Below are positions 29,814 through 38,410 of a stretch of DNA of 64,000 nt, piece after piece (position 1 is the first letter of the stretch; every line of letters begins with the position of its first letter). Source of the stretch: Cupriavidus agavae. GTDB lineage: Bacteria; Pseudomonadota; Gammaproteobacteria; Burkholderiales; Burkholderiaceae. The stretch lies in NCBI RefSeq assembly GCF_004217045.1, contig NZ_SGXM01000001.1:496001-560000 (forward strand), in the 5' to 3' direction. A model generated the notes under the pieces. It was given only the letters and a program-made list of their open reading frames with translations. It searched no databases and had not been told where the DNA came from. A program made the translations under genes and the position numbers.

Positions 29814-30141
29814 CTTGGGTCTCCCGCCGCGTGGGGTGCGGCGCCTGTTTGTTTCGAGCGTGAGGATGATCGAATCGATCAAACCTGGGCGGCAGTGTAG
29901 GCGAAACAAACTACTTTGACCAGTTCGATCATGAGGTTGATTGAAACAGTCAGAATGTGACGCGGAGGCGGGGATCAAGCGTGCGCTGACGCACCAAGAC
30001 TCCCACGATCGGGGGATGTGGGGCCGGCCCGGTTGCAGCAAGATCGGTCCCGGGGCGACAGGATCCGTGCCCCGCTACCACTTCAAGCCCCGCGACCTCC
30101 CCGGCCAGCGGGGCTCTTTCATTTGCGGGGCCGGAGTCGAT
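29814..30141. other. 328-base gap between the permease and IclR genes
   Basis: Both neighbours are on the minus strand, and no gene is seen. The permease-proximal part has two candidate operators (listed separately) and a minus-strand TACACT (29899-29894) as a possible minus-10. The IclR-proximal part has the inverted repeat AGCCCCGC (30086-30093) / GCGGGGCT (30108-30115), a possible terminator for the IclR gene without a long T run. Confidence 0.5.
29868..29947. promoter_or_regulatory. Two candidate operators for the D-threonate operon
   Basis: GATCGAATCGATC (29868-29880) is a palindrome with a single central base. A second, imperfect dyad is GTTCGATCA (29923-29931) / TGATTGAAAC (29938-29947). 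They lie on either side of a minus-strand minus-10-like TACACT (29899-29894), about 55-135 bases upstream of the permease start. Both share (T)CGATCA, which suggests binding of one regulator, plausibly the DeoR protein encoded at the operon end. Confidence 0.45.
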
Positions 30142-30945
30142 TCAGCGTGCCTGCAGGATGGCCTCGATCTGGCGCGCGGCGCCTTGCAGCGGCGGCAGGA
30201 AGTGCCGTTCCAGATACGCGGCGTCGCGGCTGCCCAGCACCATGCTGAGCCCGAGGCCGGCCACCACCCGGCCGGTCTGGTCCCGCAGTGGCACCGAGAT
30301 ACCCGCGAAGCCGTCGGCCAGCTCGCTGACCAGTGTGCAGTGGCCGGCATCGCGTACCTGTTCGAGCTTGTGGGCCAGGGCTTCGCGCGAGGTGATCGTG
30401 AACGGGGTCAGCGGGCGCAGTTCGGCGCCGGCGAGGTAGTCGGCGCGCGCCGCGTCGTCGAGCCCCGCCAGCAGCACCCGGCCCAGCGAGTGGGCATACG
30501 CGGGCATGCGGCGGCCGATCGCCATGTCCACGCGCAGCAACTGGCTGGGCTCCTCGCGCGCCACCAGCACCACGGCGTCGCGGTCCAGCATGCCGATCGA
30601 ACAGCTTTCGCCCACCTCGGCGCACAGCGCCTGCAGATACGGGCGCGCCAATTGCGGCAGGTTCATCGAGGCAAAGTAGGCGTAGCCGAGGTCCATCACC
30701 CGGGGCGTCAGCACGAACTGGCGGCCTTGCTGGGCCACGTAGCCGTTGTGCGCCAGCGTCAGCAGCAGCCGGCGCGCGGCGGCGCGGGTCACGTCGAGTT
30801 GTTCGGAGACGTCCTGCATCGTCAGCCCGTCCACGCCGCCCGCGTACAGCCGCAGCAGCGCCAGCCCCTTGGTCAGGGAGTCGAGCAGTTCTTCCTTGCG
30901 GGGAATGTCGGGGGTGTCGTCGGCGGGCAAGGTGCTACGCGGCAT
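30142..30945 (-). CDS. IclR-family transcriptional regulator
   Basis: 267 residues from MPRSTLPADDTPDIPRKEEL. The N-terminal winged helix (LTMQDVSEQLDVTRAAARRLLLTLAHNGYV) is followed by the IclR effector domain (CSIGMLDRDAVVLVAREE, GRRMPAYAHSLGRVLLAGL, FAGISVPLRDQTGRVVAGLG). It resembles the PcaR/PobR branch that controls aromatic or acyl-CoA pathways. It is divergent from a CoA-transferase gene, with a perfect palindrome between them, so it very likely controls that operon and itself. Confidence 0.92.
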   Translation of the reverse strand: MPRSTLPADDTPDIPRKEELLDSLTKGLALLRLYAGGVDGLTMQDVSEQLDVTRAAARRLLLTLAHNGYVAQQGRQFVLTPRVMDLGYAYFASMNLPQLARPYLQALCAEVGESCSIGMLDRDAVVLVAREEPSQLLRVDMAIGRRMPAYAHSLGRVLLAGLDDAARADYLAGAELRPLTPFTITSREALAHKLEQVRDAGHCTLVSELADGFAGISVPLRDQTGRVVAGLGLSMVLGSRDAAYLERHFLPPLQGAARQIEAILQAR

Positions 30946-31026
30946 GGCGAAGATGGGAATTGGAGGGGTTCTGCGGGTCTGACCTGACTTGCGTCCGGCC
31001 GTGCGATCCGTATGATAGGCGTTTCG

Positions 31027-31040
31027 CGAACAATTGTTCG
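31027..31040. promoter_or_regulatory. Palindromic operator between the IclR gene and the CoA-transferase
   Basis: CGAACAATTGTTCG is a perfect 14-base palindrome, 82 bases upstream of the IclR start and 71 bases upstream of the CoA-transferase start. IclR-family sites are commonly short palindromes of this kind in divergent regions. Confidence 0.6.
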
Positions 31041-31110
31041 GGATTTGGGCGATGGCGTGGATCGGTACAAACCACGACACGACAACATCAAGAAAAAGCA
31101 GGAGACGGCA

Positions 31111-32754
31111 ATGAAGGTGATCACCACCGCGCAGGCGGCGGAACTCGTCCAGAGCGGCTGGACCGTGGCCAGCGCGGGCTTTGTCGGCGCCGGGCATGCC
31201 GAGGGCGTGACCGAGGCGCTGGAACAGCGCTTCCTGCGCGACGGGCTGCCGCGCGACCTGACACTGGTCTATTCCGCAGGGCAGGGCGACCGGGGCGCGC
31301 GTGGCGTGAATCACTTCGGCAATGCCGGCATGACGCGGGCCATCGTGGGCGGCCACTGGCGTTCGGCCACGCGGCTCGCCACGCTGGCGATGAACGAGCA
31401 GTGCGAGGGCTTCAACCTGCCGCAAGGCGTGCTGACGCACCTGTACCGGGCCATCGCCGGCGGCAAGCCCGGCGTGCTGACCAAGATCGGCCTGCATACC
31501 TTTGTCGATCCGCGCACGGCGCAGGACCCGCGCTACCACGGCGGCGCGGTCAACGAACGCGCGCGGGCGGCCATCGCGGCGGGCACCGCCAACTGGGTCG
31601 AGGCCGTGGAGTTCCGGCGCGACGAATACCTGTTCTATCCGAGCTTCCGCATCGATTGCGCGCTGATCCGCTGCACCGCGTCGGACACACGTGGCAACCT
31701 CAGCACCCACCGCGAGGCATTCCACCACGAACTGCTGGCGATGGCGCAGGCCGCCCACAACTCGGGCGGCATCGTGATCGCGCAGGTGGAATCGCTGGTC
31801 GATTACCACGAGACGCTGCAGGCCATCCATGTGCCCGGCATCCTCGTCGATTACGTGGTGGTCAGCGAGGCGCCCGCCCACCACCAGATGACCTTCGCCG
31901 AGAGCTACAACGAGGCGTATGTGCGCCCGTGGCGCGGCGAGGCGGCCGACGCGGCGGAGAAAGCAAAGGAAGCCGCCACGCTGCCGCCGGCCTCGGCGCC
32001 GCTCGACGCCCGCACCATCGCGCAGCGCCGCGCCGTGATGGAACTGGCGGCGCGCGTCCCGCGCGTGGTGAACCTCGGCGTGGGCATGCCGGCCGCCGTG
32101 GGCGCGCTGGCGCATCAGGCCGGGCTTGGCGGCTTCACGCTGACTGTCGAGGCCGGGCCGATTGGCGGCACGCCCGCTGACGGACTCAGTTTTGGCGCCT
32201 CGGCCTATCCCGAGGCGGTGGTTGACCAGCCCGCGCAGTTCGATTTCTACGAGGGTGGCGGCATTGATCTGGCCATCCTGGGACTGGCCGAACTCGATGG
32301 TCACGGCAACGTGAACGTCAGCAAGTTTGGCGAGGGCGAGGGCGCGCTGATCGCGGGCGTGGGCGGCTTCATCAACATTACCCAGAGTGCGCGCGCCGTG
32401 GTCTTCATGGGCACGCTGACCGCCGGCGGGCTGGAAATCCGTGCCGAAGACGGCCGCCTGACCATTGCGAAGGAAGGGCGCGTCAGGAAGATCGTGCCGG
32501 AGGTGTCGCACCTGAGCTTCAACGGCCCGTACGTGGCATCGCTTGGCATCCCGGTGCTCTACGTGACCGAGCGCGCGGTGTTCGAAATGCGCGCCGACGC
32601 GGCCGGCGAGCCGCGCCTCACGCTCGTGGAGATAGCGCCCGGCGTCGACCTGCAGCGCGACGTGCTCGACCAGTGCGCCACGCCGGTGGCCGTGGCCGAC
32701 GACCTGCGGCTGATGGACGCCCGGCTGTTCGAGCCCGGCGTGATGAAGCTCTGA
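31111..32754 (+). CDS. Fused-subunit family I CoA-transferase
   Basis: 547 residues carrying both A and B subunits of a family I CoA-transferase in one chain. The A half starts MKVITTAQAAELVQSGWTVA and has GQGDRGARGVNHFG. The B half has VNLGVGMPAAV and TVEAGPIGGTPADGLSFG, where the Glu of EAG is the expected active-site residue forming the CoA thioester. It resembles propionate/acetate (Pct-like) transferases; the acid is unknown. GGAG precedes the chosen ATG. A Bug receptor gene follows in the same operon under the divergent IclR regulator. Confidence 0.88.
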   Translation: MKVITTAQAAELVQSGWTVASAGFVGAGHAEGVTEALEQRFLRDGLPRDLTLVYSAGQGDRGARGVNHFGNAGMTRAIVGGHWRSATRLATLAMNEQCEGFNLPQGVLTHLYRAIAGGKPGVLTKIGLHTFVDPRTAQDPRYHGGAVNERARAAIAAGTANWVEAVEFRRDEYLFYPSFRIDCALIRCTASDTRGNLSTHREAFHHELLAMAQAAHNSGGIVIAQVESLVDYHETLQAIHVPGILVDYVVVSEAPAHHQMTFAESYNEAYVRPWRGEAADAAEKAKEAATLPPASAPLDARTIAQRRAVMELAARVPRVVNLGVGMPAAVGALAHQAGLGGFTLTVEAGPIGGTPADGLSFGASAYPEAVVDQPAQFDFYEGGGIDLAILGLAELDGHGNVNVSKFGEGEGALIAGVGGFINITQSARAVVFMGTLTAGGLEIRAEDGRLTIAKEGRVRKIVPEVSHLSFNGPYVASLGIPVLYVTERAVFEMRADAAGEPRLTLVEIAPGVDLQRDVLDQCATPVAVADDLRLMDARLFEPGVMKL

Positions 32755-32828
32755 GCCGCGCCCCGAACCATCAACGACCAGAAAACCTGCCGGCGCCAAC
32801 GGTGACCGGCAAATTTGGAGGAAACACG

Positions 32829-33824
32829 ATGCAACACCGTCAACCGCGCCGCCTGGCACTGTCCGCAATCGCCTTCGCGGCGCTGCTGCCGTTCGCGTCC
32901 ATCGCGGCGTTCGCCCAGCCGAGCTACCCGGACCGCCCGATCAAGCTGATCGTGCCGTTCCCGGCAGGCGGCCCCACCGACACCGCCGCGCGCATCATCG
33001 GCCAGAGGATGGGCGAGACGCTCAAGCAGACCGTGGTCGTGGACAACCGCCCCGGTGCCTCGGGCACCATCGGCACCGACGCGGCGGCCAAGTCGGCGCC
33101 GGATGGCTACACGCTGGTGATGCTGGCCACGCCCACGCTGCTGGCGCCGCACCTGCTGCCGCGCAAGGGCTACGACATCTTCAAGGACTTCACGCCGGTC
33201 GGTAACGCGTACGAGCTGCCGATCGTGATGGTGGTCAATCCGCAGGCCCTGCCCGACGTGACCGACCTGCAGCAGTACATCGCCAAGGCCAAGGCGCAGC
33301 CCGGCAAGATGAACTACACGAGCGCTGGCAACGGCAGCTTTGGCCACCTGTCGACCGAACTGCTCAAGAATCTGGGCCATTTCGATGTGCAGCATGTGCC
33401 ATATAAAGGCAGCGCGCCGGCCATCTCCGACCTGCTGGCCGGTCAGGTGCCGATGATGTTCTCGGACATGATCGCCGCGTTGCCGCACATCAAGGCCGGC
33501 AAGCTGCGTCCGATCGCGGTGGGATCGGGCAAGCGCGTGTCGTTCACCCCGGACGTCAAGACCGTGGCCGAACAGGGCTTCCCGGGGTTCGATGCGTCGT
33601 CGTGGGGCGCGCTGCTGGTGCCGGCCGGTACGCCGAAGGACATCACCGCCAGGCTCTCCGACGCGCTCAAGGGCGCCCTGGCCGATCCGGCGGTCCAGCA
33701 GAAAATGCTCGGCGCCGGCACGGTGGCTGCCTTCCTGCCCGCCGACCAGCTCACGACCCGCATGCAGAACGACTATGCGAAGTGGGGCAAGGTGATCAAG
33801 GACAACGGTATCAAGAGCGATTGA
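32829..33824 (+). CDS. Bug-family tripartite tricarboxylate transporter substrate-binding protein
   Basis: 331 residues. A signal peptide (MQHRQPRRLALSAIAFAALL, cleavage near AFAQ) is followed by YPDRPIKLIVPFPAGGPTDTAAR, the diagnostic Bug/TctC N-terminus. VDNRPGASGTIG, GHLSTELLK and VPYKGSAPAISDLLAGQVPMMF follow. Bug proteins bind organic acids in the periplasm; Burkholderiaceae encode many, mostly orphans without adjacent permeases. Here the ligand is probably the acid activated by the upstream CoA-transferase. GGAGG precedes the ATG. Confidence 0.93.
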   Translation: MQHRQPRRLALSAIAFAALLPFASIAAFAQPSYPDRPIKLIVPFPAGGPTDTAARIIGQRMGETLKQTVVVDNRPGASGTIGTDAAAKSAPDGYTLVMLATPTLLAPHLLPRKGYDIFKDFTPVGNAYELPIVMVVNPQALPDVTDLQQYIAKAKAQPGKMNYTSAGNGSFGHLSTELLKNLGHFDVQHVPYKGSAPAISDLLAGQVPMMFSDMIAALPHIKAGKLRPIAVGSGKRVSFTPDVKTVAEQGFPGFDASSWGALLVPAGTPKDITARLSDALKGALADPAVQQKMLGAGTVAAFLPADQLTTRMQNDYAKWGKVIKDNGIKSD

Positions 33825-33864
33825 CGGCGGCAGTCATCGGATGACAGCGGCTGACATAGTCTGG

Positions 33865-33873
33865 TGGTAGAAT
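33865..33873 (+). promoter_or_regulatory. Extended minus-10 (TGGTAGAAT) upstream of rhlE
   Basis: TG-G-TAGAAT lies between the Bug gene and rhlE, about 120 bases before the rhlE start. No good minus-35 is seen, as expected for an extended minus-10 promoter. It would give rhlE its own transcript with a long leader. Confidence 0.35.
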
Positions 33874-33995
33874 CCAAGTCTTTGATTTTCCGGGTAAATC
33901 ATCTTTTCGCCAGTTTGGCGGCCACGATGGCCCCGTGAAACGTACCAGACGCGTGTCCGATGTCCCGGCTTCGCGCCGCGACCGACACACCATTG

Positions 33996-35507
33996 ATGAC
34001 GATGACGACCACCCCAGACCAGACCCTAGCCGCTGAGCAGACGTTCGAAAGCTTCGGGCTGGACCCGCGTATCCTGCGCGCCTTGACCGACCAGGGCTAC
34101 ACCAAGCCCACGCCGATCCAGGCGCAGGCCATTCCCGTGGTGCTGCTGGGCAAGGACGTCATGGGGGCCGCGCAGACCGGCACCGGCAAGACCGCCGGCT
34201 TTGCGCTGCCGATCATCCAGCGTCTGCTGCCGCTGTCCAACGCCAGCGCGTCGCCGGCGCGCCACCCGGTGCGCGCGCTGATGCTGACGCCCACGCGCGA
34301 ACTGGCCGACCAGGTCTACGACAACGTCGCACGCTACGCGCAGCACACCGACCTGCGCAGCACCGTGGTGTTCGGCGGCGTTGACATGAACCCGCAGACC
34401 GACGCGCTGCGCCGTGGCGTGGAAATCCTCGTCGCCACGCCGGGCCGCCTGCTCGACCACGTGCAGCAGAAATCGGTCAACCTGTCGCAGGTGCAGATGC
34501 TGGTCCTCGACGAAGCGGACCGCATGCTCGACATGGGCTTCCTGCCCGACCTGCAGCGCATCATCAACCTGCTGCCGGCCCAGCGCCAGACGCTGCTGTT
34601 CTCGGCCACGTTCTCGCCCGAGATCAAGAAGCTGGCATCGAGCTACCTGAAGCAGCCGGTCACGATCGAAGTGGCACGTAGTAATTCGACCAACGAGAAC
34701 GTGCGCCAGATGGTGTACCAGGTGCCGGACGGCCACAAGCAGGCCGCCGTGGTGCATCTGCTCAAGCAGCGCGCCGATGCGCAGCAGTCGAAGCAGTGCA
34801 TCGTGTTCGTGAACAGCAAGATCGGCTGCTCGCGGCTGGCGCGCCATCTGGAGCGCGAGGGCATCAATGCCGCCGCGATCCATGGCGACAAGACGCAGAC
34901 CGAGCGCATGCAGACGCTCGACGGTTTCAAGAACGGCACGATCGACGCGCTGGTGGCCACCGACGTGGCCGCACGCGGCCTGGATATTCCGGCCATGCCG
35001 TGCGTGATCAATTTCGACCTGCCGTTCAGTGCCGAGGATTACGTCCACCGCATCGGCCGTACCGGCCGCGCTGGCGCCAGCGGCGATGCGCTGTCGATCT
35101 ACGTGCCGGGCAACGACGACCGTCTGCTGGCCGATATCGAGAAGCTGATCAAGCGCAGCGTGCCGCGCGGCACGCTCGAAGGCTTCGACCCGACCGGCGA
35201 ACGCGCCCGCCAGGAAGACGGCGACCGCCGCCGCCAGCGTACCGAGACGCGCCGGCCGCGCGAAGCCGGCAACGGCAATGGCGGCGAGGAAGAACCGACG
35301 TCGCGCCGCCGCCGTACCGAGCCCAATGGCCGCCAGGCGTTCCGTCCCTCCGACGATCCGTTCTTCTCGCGTCCGTACGAGCCTACCGGCAACTACACGC
35401 CGGCCCCGAAGACCGAAGACCAACTGGCCGCCGCGCTGACGCGTGGCCGTCAGGCGCCGAAGCGTCCGGTGGCGGCACTGCTCGGCGGCGTGCCGCGCAA
35501 GTCCTGA
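33996..35507 (+). CDS. rhlE: RhlE-type DEAD-box RNA helicase
   Basis: 503 residues from ATG 33996; an in-frame ATG at 33960 would add 12 residues, and neither has a clear RBS. Helicase motifs are complete: Q motif (FESFGL... GYTKPTPIQAQAIP), Walker A AQTGTGKT, PTRELA, TPGRLLDH, DEAD, SAT, and VI (HRIGRTGRAG). The C-terminal ~100 residues are Arg/Glu/Pro-rich and disordered. RhlE helicases act in ribosome assembly and mRNA decay. It is the first of two RhlE-type helicases in the window. Confidence 0.93.
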   Translation: MTMTTTPDQTLAAEQTFESFGLDPRILRALTDQGYTKPTPIQAQAIPVVLLGKDVMGAAQTGTGKTAGFALPIIQRLLPLSNASASPARHPVRALMLTPTRELADQVYDNVARYAQHTDLRSTVVFGGVDMNPQTDALRRGVEILVATPGRLLDHVQQKSVNLSQVQMLVLDEADRMLDMGFLPDLQRIINLLPAQRQTLLFSATFSPEIKKLASSYLKQPVTIEVARSNSTNENVRQMVYQVPDGHKQAAVVHLLKQRADAQQSKQCIVFVNSKIGCSRLARHLEREGINAAAIHGDKTQTERMQTLDGFKNGTIDALVATDVAARGLDIPAMPCVINFDLPFSAEDYVHRIGRTGRAGASGDALSIYVPGNDDRLLADIEKLIKRSVPRGTLEGFDPTGERARQEDGDRRRQRTETRRPREAGNGNGGEEEPTSRRRRTEPNGRQAFRPSDDPFFSRPYEPTGNYTPAPKTEDQLAAALTRGRQAPKRPVAALLGGVPRKS

Positions 35508-35530
35508 TCGGAACGAGCCTCCGGCTCATG

Positions 35531-35569
35531 AAAACTGGCGGATCGACTAGCTCGATGCCGCCAGTTTTT
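35531..35569. terminator. Bidirectional terminator between rhlE and gluQ
   Basis: AAAACTGGCGG (35531-35541) pairs with CCGCCAGTTTT (35558-35568), with an inner ATCGA/TCGAT hairpin and A/T tracts on both sides. It starts 24 bases after rhlE and overlaps the last codons of the convergent gluQ gene. Confidence 0.88.
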
Positions 35570-36428
35570 CTTTCCACTGCCCGGTGGCGGCAGCCAGCCA
35601 TGTGTCCACGGCATCCTCGCCGTTCACGATGCCCAGGTGCGCGCCGGCCTGCCGCAATGCCTGGAGCGGCGCGGCGGTATCGAGTGCCTGCGCGCCGCTC
35701 TGCTTGCTGAGCTTCTCGCCGACGGCGTTGACCACCACGGGCACGTGCAGGTACGACGGCGTGGGCAGCCCCAGCAGATGCTGCAGATGGATCTGGCGCG
35801 GCGTGGAATCGAGCAGGTCGGCGCCGCGCACGATATGCGTGATGCCTTGTTGCGCATCATCGACCACCACGGCCAGTTGGTAGGCCCACAGCCCGTCGGC
35901 CCGGCGCAGCACGAAATCCCCGAGTTCGGTTTCCAGGTTCTGGCACTGCCGGCCCTGCCAGCGATCGTTGAAACAGATCGTGGCGGCCGCGCCGTCCGGC
36001 ACGCGCACGCGCCATGCGCGCGGCAGCTTGCCATGCAGCCCGTTGCGGCAGGTGCCCGGATAGCCGAGCGTCTGATGCCGCTCTCGTACGTGAATTAAGG
36101 AATCTGCGATCTCGCGGCGCGAGCAGCCGCATGGGTAGAGGTGCCCGGCGGCGTCCAGGTGGTGGAGTGCGTCGGCGTAGCGGGTCTCGCGGCGGCTCTG
36201 CCAGACCGGTGGTTCGTCGGGATGCAGACCCAGTGCGGCGAGGGTGCGCAGGATGTCGTCATCGGCGCCGCGCACGCAGCGCGGGTAGTCGATGTCCTCG
36301 ACGCGCACCAGCCAGTCGCCGCCATGGGCGCGGGCGTCGAGCCAGCTGGCCAGGGCCGTGACCAGCGAGCCGAGGTGCAGCGGGCCGGTGGGGGAGGGGG
36401 CAAAGCGCCCCCGATAGCGTTGCGCCAT
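35547..36428 (-). CDS. gluQ: Glutamyl-Q tRNA(Asp) synthetase
   Basis: 293 residues, a GluRS catalytic core without anticodon-binding domain. It starts [20 protein letters not shown] with the HIGH-like HLGS; KLSKQ is the KMSKS counterpart. The zinc site CGCSR ... YPGTC is present. It charges Glu onto queuosine-34 of tRNA-Asp. The ATG at 36428 is preferred to a GTG two codons upstream. Its 3-prime end contains the shared terminator with rhlE. Confidence 0.94.
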   Translation of the reverse strand: MAQRYRGRFAPSPTGPLHLGSLVTALASWLDARAHGGDWLVRVEDIDYPRCVRGADDDILRTLAALGLHPDEPPVWQSRRETRYADALHHLDAAGHLYPCGCSRREIADSLIHVRERHQTLGYPGTCRNGLHGKLPRAWRVRVPDGAAATICFNDRWQGRQCQNLETELGDFVLRRADGLWAYQLAVVVDDAQQGITHIVRGADLLDSTPRQIHLQHLLGLPTPSYLHVPVVVNAVGEKLSKQSGAQALDTAAPLQALRQAGAHLGIVNGEDAVDTWLAAATGQWKEKLAASS

Positions 36429-36449
36429 GATCACTGCCAGCGGGACGCC

Positions 36450-37385
36450 TTATTCCAGCGAATCGGGCTGGCCTTGCGGCGACTGCTGCATCAGCGCCTG
36501 CGCCAGGCGCGGGTCTTCGAGCTTGCTGGTCCACCACTGCACGGCCTTGCCGCGCGTGTTGGTGCGCCATGCCACCTTGAAGTTGCCTGGCGCGCGGACT
36601 TCCACGGTCTCGCGCACCTGCAGCACGCCACTCTCGATATGGGGCTGGGCCATCGGCGCCGGCAGCCAGCCGCAGCCGAGGCCACGGATCTGGGCTTCGA
36701 GCTTGTCGCGCATGGTCGGTACCACGAGCACGTCCTGCCCGGCCAGCACGCCATGGGTGCGGGCGGGCAGGTTGCGCGACGTATCGCCCACCGCCACGAT
36801 GCGGTGGCGGGCAATCTGGATCGTCGTGAGCGGGCCTTCCTCGGTGGCCAGCGGATGGTGGGCCGCCACGGCAAAGACGAAGGGGATCGTGCCGAGCGGC
36901 CGGACCTGGAAGCCCTGCGTGCTCGGAATCTCGTAGGCGCCGCCGATGATCATGTCGGCGCGGTTGCTGACCAGGGCGTCCCAGGTGCCGCCGAGCACTT
37001 CCTTCGAGAAGCGCAGGCGCGTGGCGGAATTCTCGGCGTAGAAATCCTGGATCACGGGCAGCAGCGCCCGGAAGTTGACCAGATCGTCCACGGCGATGTT
37101 CAGGCTGGCTTCCCAGCCCGTGGCCAGCCGCTTGACGCGCCGGGCCAGGTCGTCCGCCGCGTGGAGCAGGTGGCGGCCCTCGTCGAGCAGGGCGCGTCCG
37201 GCCGGGGTCAGCTCGGCGCGGTGGCGCCGGCGGTCGAACAGCAGCACGTCGAGGTCTTCCTCGAGCTTGCGGACCACGTAGGTCAGCGCCGAGGGCACCT
37301 TGCCCATCTCGTGGGCGGCGGCGGCAAAGCTTCCCTTGCGCTCGATGGCGTCAAGGACTTCCAGGGATTCTAGTGACAGGGGCAT
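36450..37385 (-). CDS. LysR-family transcriptional regulator
   Basis: 311 residues from MPLSLESLEVLDAIERKGSF. The winged helix (FAAAAHEMGKVPSALTYVVRKLEEDLDVLLFDR) is followed by the periplasmic-binding-like effector domain. It is divergent from a pirin gene, a common pairing in Burkholderiales, and probably regulates it. A perfect dyad, TTCAGAA-T-TTCTGAA, touches its own start codon, which suggests autoregulation. The gluQ start lies 21 bases beyond its stop on the same strand. Confidence 0.93.
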   Translation of the reverse strand: MPLSLESLEVLDAIERKGSFAAAAHEMGKVPSALTYVVRKLEEDLDVLLFDRRRHRAELTPAGRALLDEGRHLLHAADDLARRVKRLATGWEASLNIAVDDLVNFRALLPVIQDFYAENSATRLRFSKEVLGGTWDALVSNRADMIIGGAYEIPSTQGFQVRPLGTIPFVFAVAAHHPLATEEGPLTTIQIARHRIVAVGDTSRNLPARTHGVLAGQDVLVVPTMRDKLEAQIRGLGCGWLPAPMAQPHIESGVLQVRETVEVRAPGNFKVAWRTNTRGKAVQWWTSKLEDPRLAQALMQQSPQGQPDSLE

Positions 37386-37386
37386 A

Positions 37387-37401
37387 TTCAGAATTTCTGA
37401 A
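37387..37401. promoter_or_regulatory. Perfect 15-base dyad adjoining the LysR start codon
   Basis: TTCAGAATTTCTGAA is a palindrome with a single central T. It fits the T-N11-A LysR box type and lies one base upstream of the LysR ATG, 138 bases before pirin. Confidence 0.6.
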
Positions 37402-37539
37402 CAACTGCTTCTAAGGCGGTGCCCGCAAATATACTCCGGCTCCCCTAAACTGCCTAGCATCGAAACGCCGCTGACCCCGCAACCCAACAAATTAGCCGGA
37501 AGCAGGGGTCGATGACCAGGCCTAAGGAGGGCCATCAAA

Positions 37540-38238
37540 ATGATTGAAATCCGTAAGTCTGAAGAGCGCGGTTATGCGGATCACGGCTGGCTGAAGTCGT
37601 ATCACACGTTCTCGTTTGGCGACTACTACGATCCGCGCCACATCCAGTTCGGACCGCTGCGCGTGATCAATGAGGACCGCGTGGCGCCGGGCATGGGTTT
37701 CGGCACGCACGGCCACCGCGACATGGAGATTATCAGCTACGTGCTGGAGGGCGAGCTGGCCCACAAGGACAGCATGGACAACGGCAGCGTGATCCGCCCG
37801 GGTGACGTGCAGCGCATGAGCGCGGGTACCGGTGTGCGCCATTCGGAATACAACCACGCCCAGCACGACACGACGCACTTCCTCCAGATCTGGATCGTGC
37901 CTGACCAGCAGGGCATCGAGCCGGGCTACGAGGAAAAGCGCTTCGAGGCCACCGAGAAGCGCGGCAAGCTGCGCCTGGTGGGCAGCCCTGACGGTGCGGA
38001 CGGTTCGGTGGTGATCCACCAGGACGTGCGGCTCTACGCCGGCCTGTTCGACAAGGGCGAAGCGGCCGAGCTGGCACTGCGTCCGGGCCGCAAGGCATAT
38101 GTCCACGTAGCGCGCGGCCGGGCCACGGTCAACGGCCAGCCGCTCGAAGCCGGCGACGCCGCGAAGCTCGAAGGCGAAAGCGCCGTCAGCGTCGAGAAGG
38201 GTGAAGGCGCCGAAGTGCTGGTCTTCGACCTGCCCTGA
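37540..38238 (+). CDS. Pirin-family bicupin protein (YhhW-like)
   Basis: 232 residues, the size of E. coli YhhW. The N-terminal cupin has the metal motif FGTHGHRDMEIISYVLEGEL with further HSEYNHA ... HFLQIWIVP, giving three His and a Glu. YhhW-type pirins show quercetin 2,3-dioxygenase activity in vitro; the cellular role is uncertain and often linked to redox stress. A strong AAGGAGG (37524-37530) precedes the ATG. It is divergent from a LysR regulator. Confidence 0.92.
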   Translation: MIEIRKSEERGYADHGWLKSYHTFSFGDYYDPRHIQFGPLRVINEDRVAPGMGFGTHGHRDMEIISYVLEGELAHKDSMDNGSVIRPGDVQRMSAGTGVRHSEYNHAQHDTTHFLQIWIVPDQQGIEPGYEEKRFEATEKRGKLRLVGSPDGADGSVVIHQDVRLYAGLFDKGEAAELALRPGRKAYVHVARGRATVNGQPLEAGDAAKLEGESAVSVEKGEGAEVLVFDLP

Positions 38239-38410
38239 GCATGGCGGACCCGTATGCGAGACGCCCGTCCCGGCGGTTGCCGGGGCGGGCTTCTTGCTTA
38301 CCAGCACTTACAGGTCTTTTGCAAAGTTGCCTTGCCGCTATGCTATCGTCTGGACTATCCGCCATGCGACCGCCGCGGCACTTCGCCGCGCGCTGATCCC
38401 TCGTCACGCG

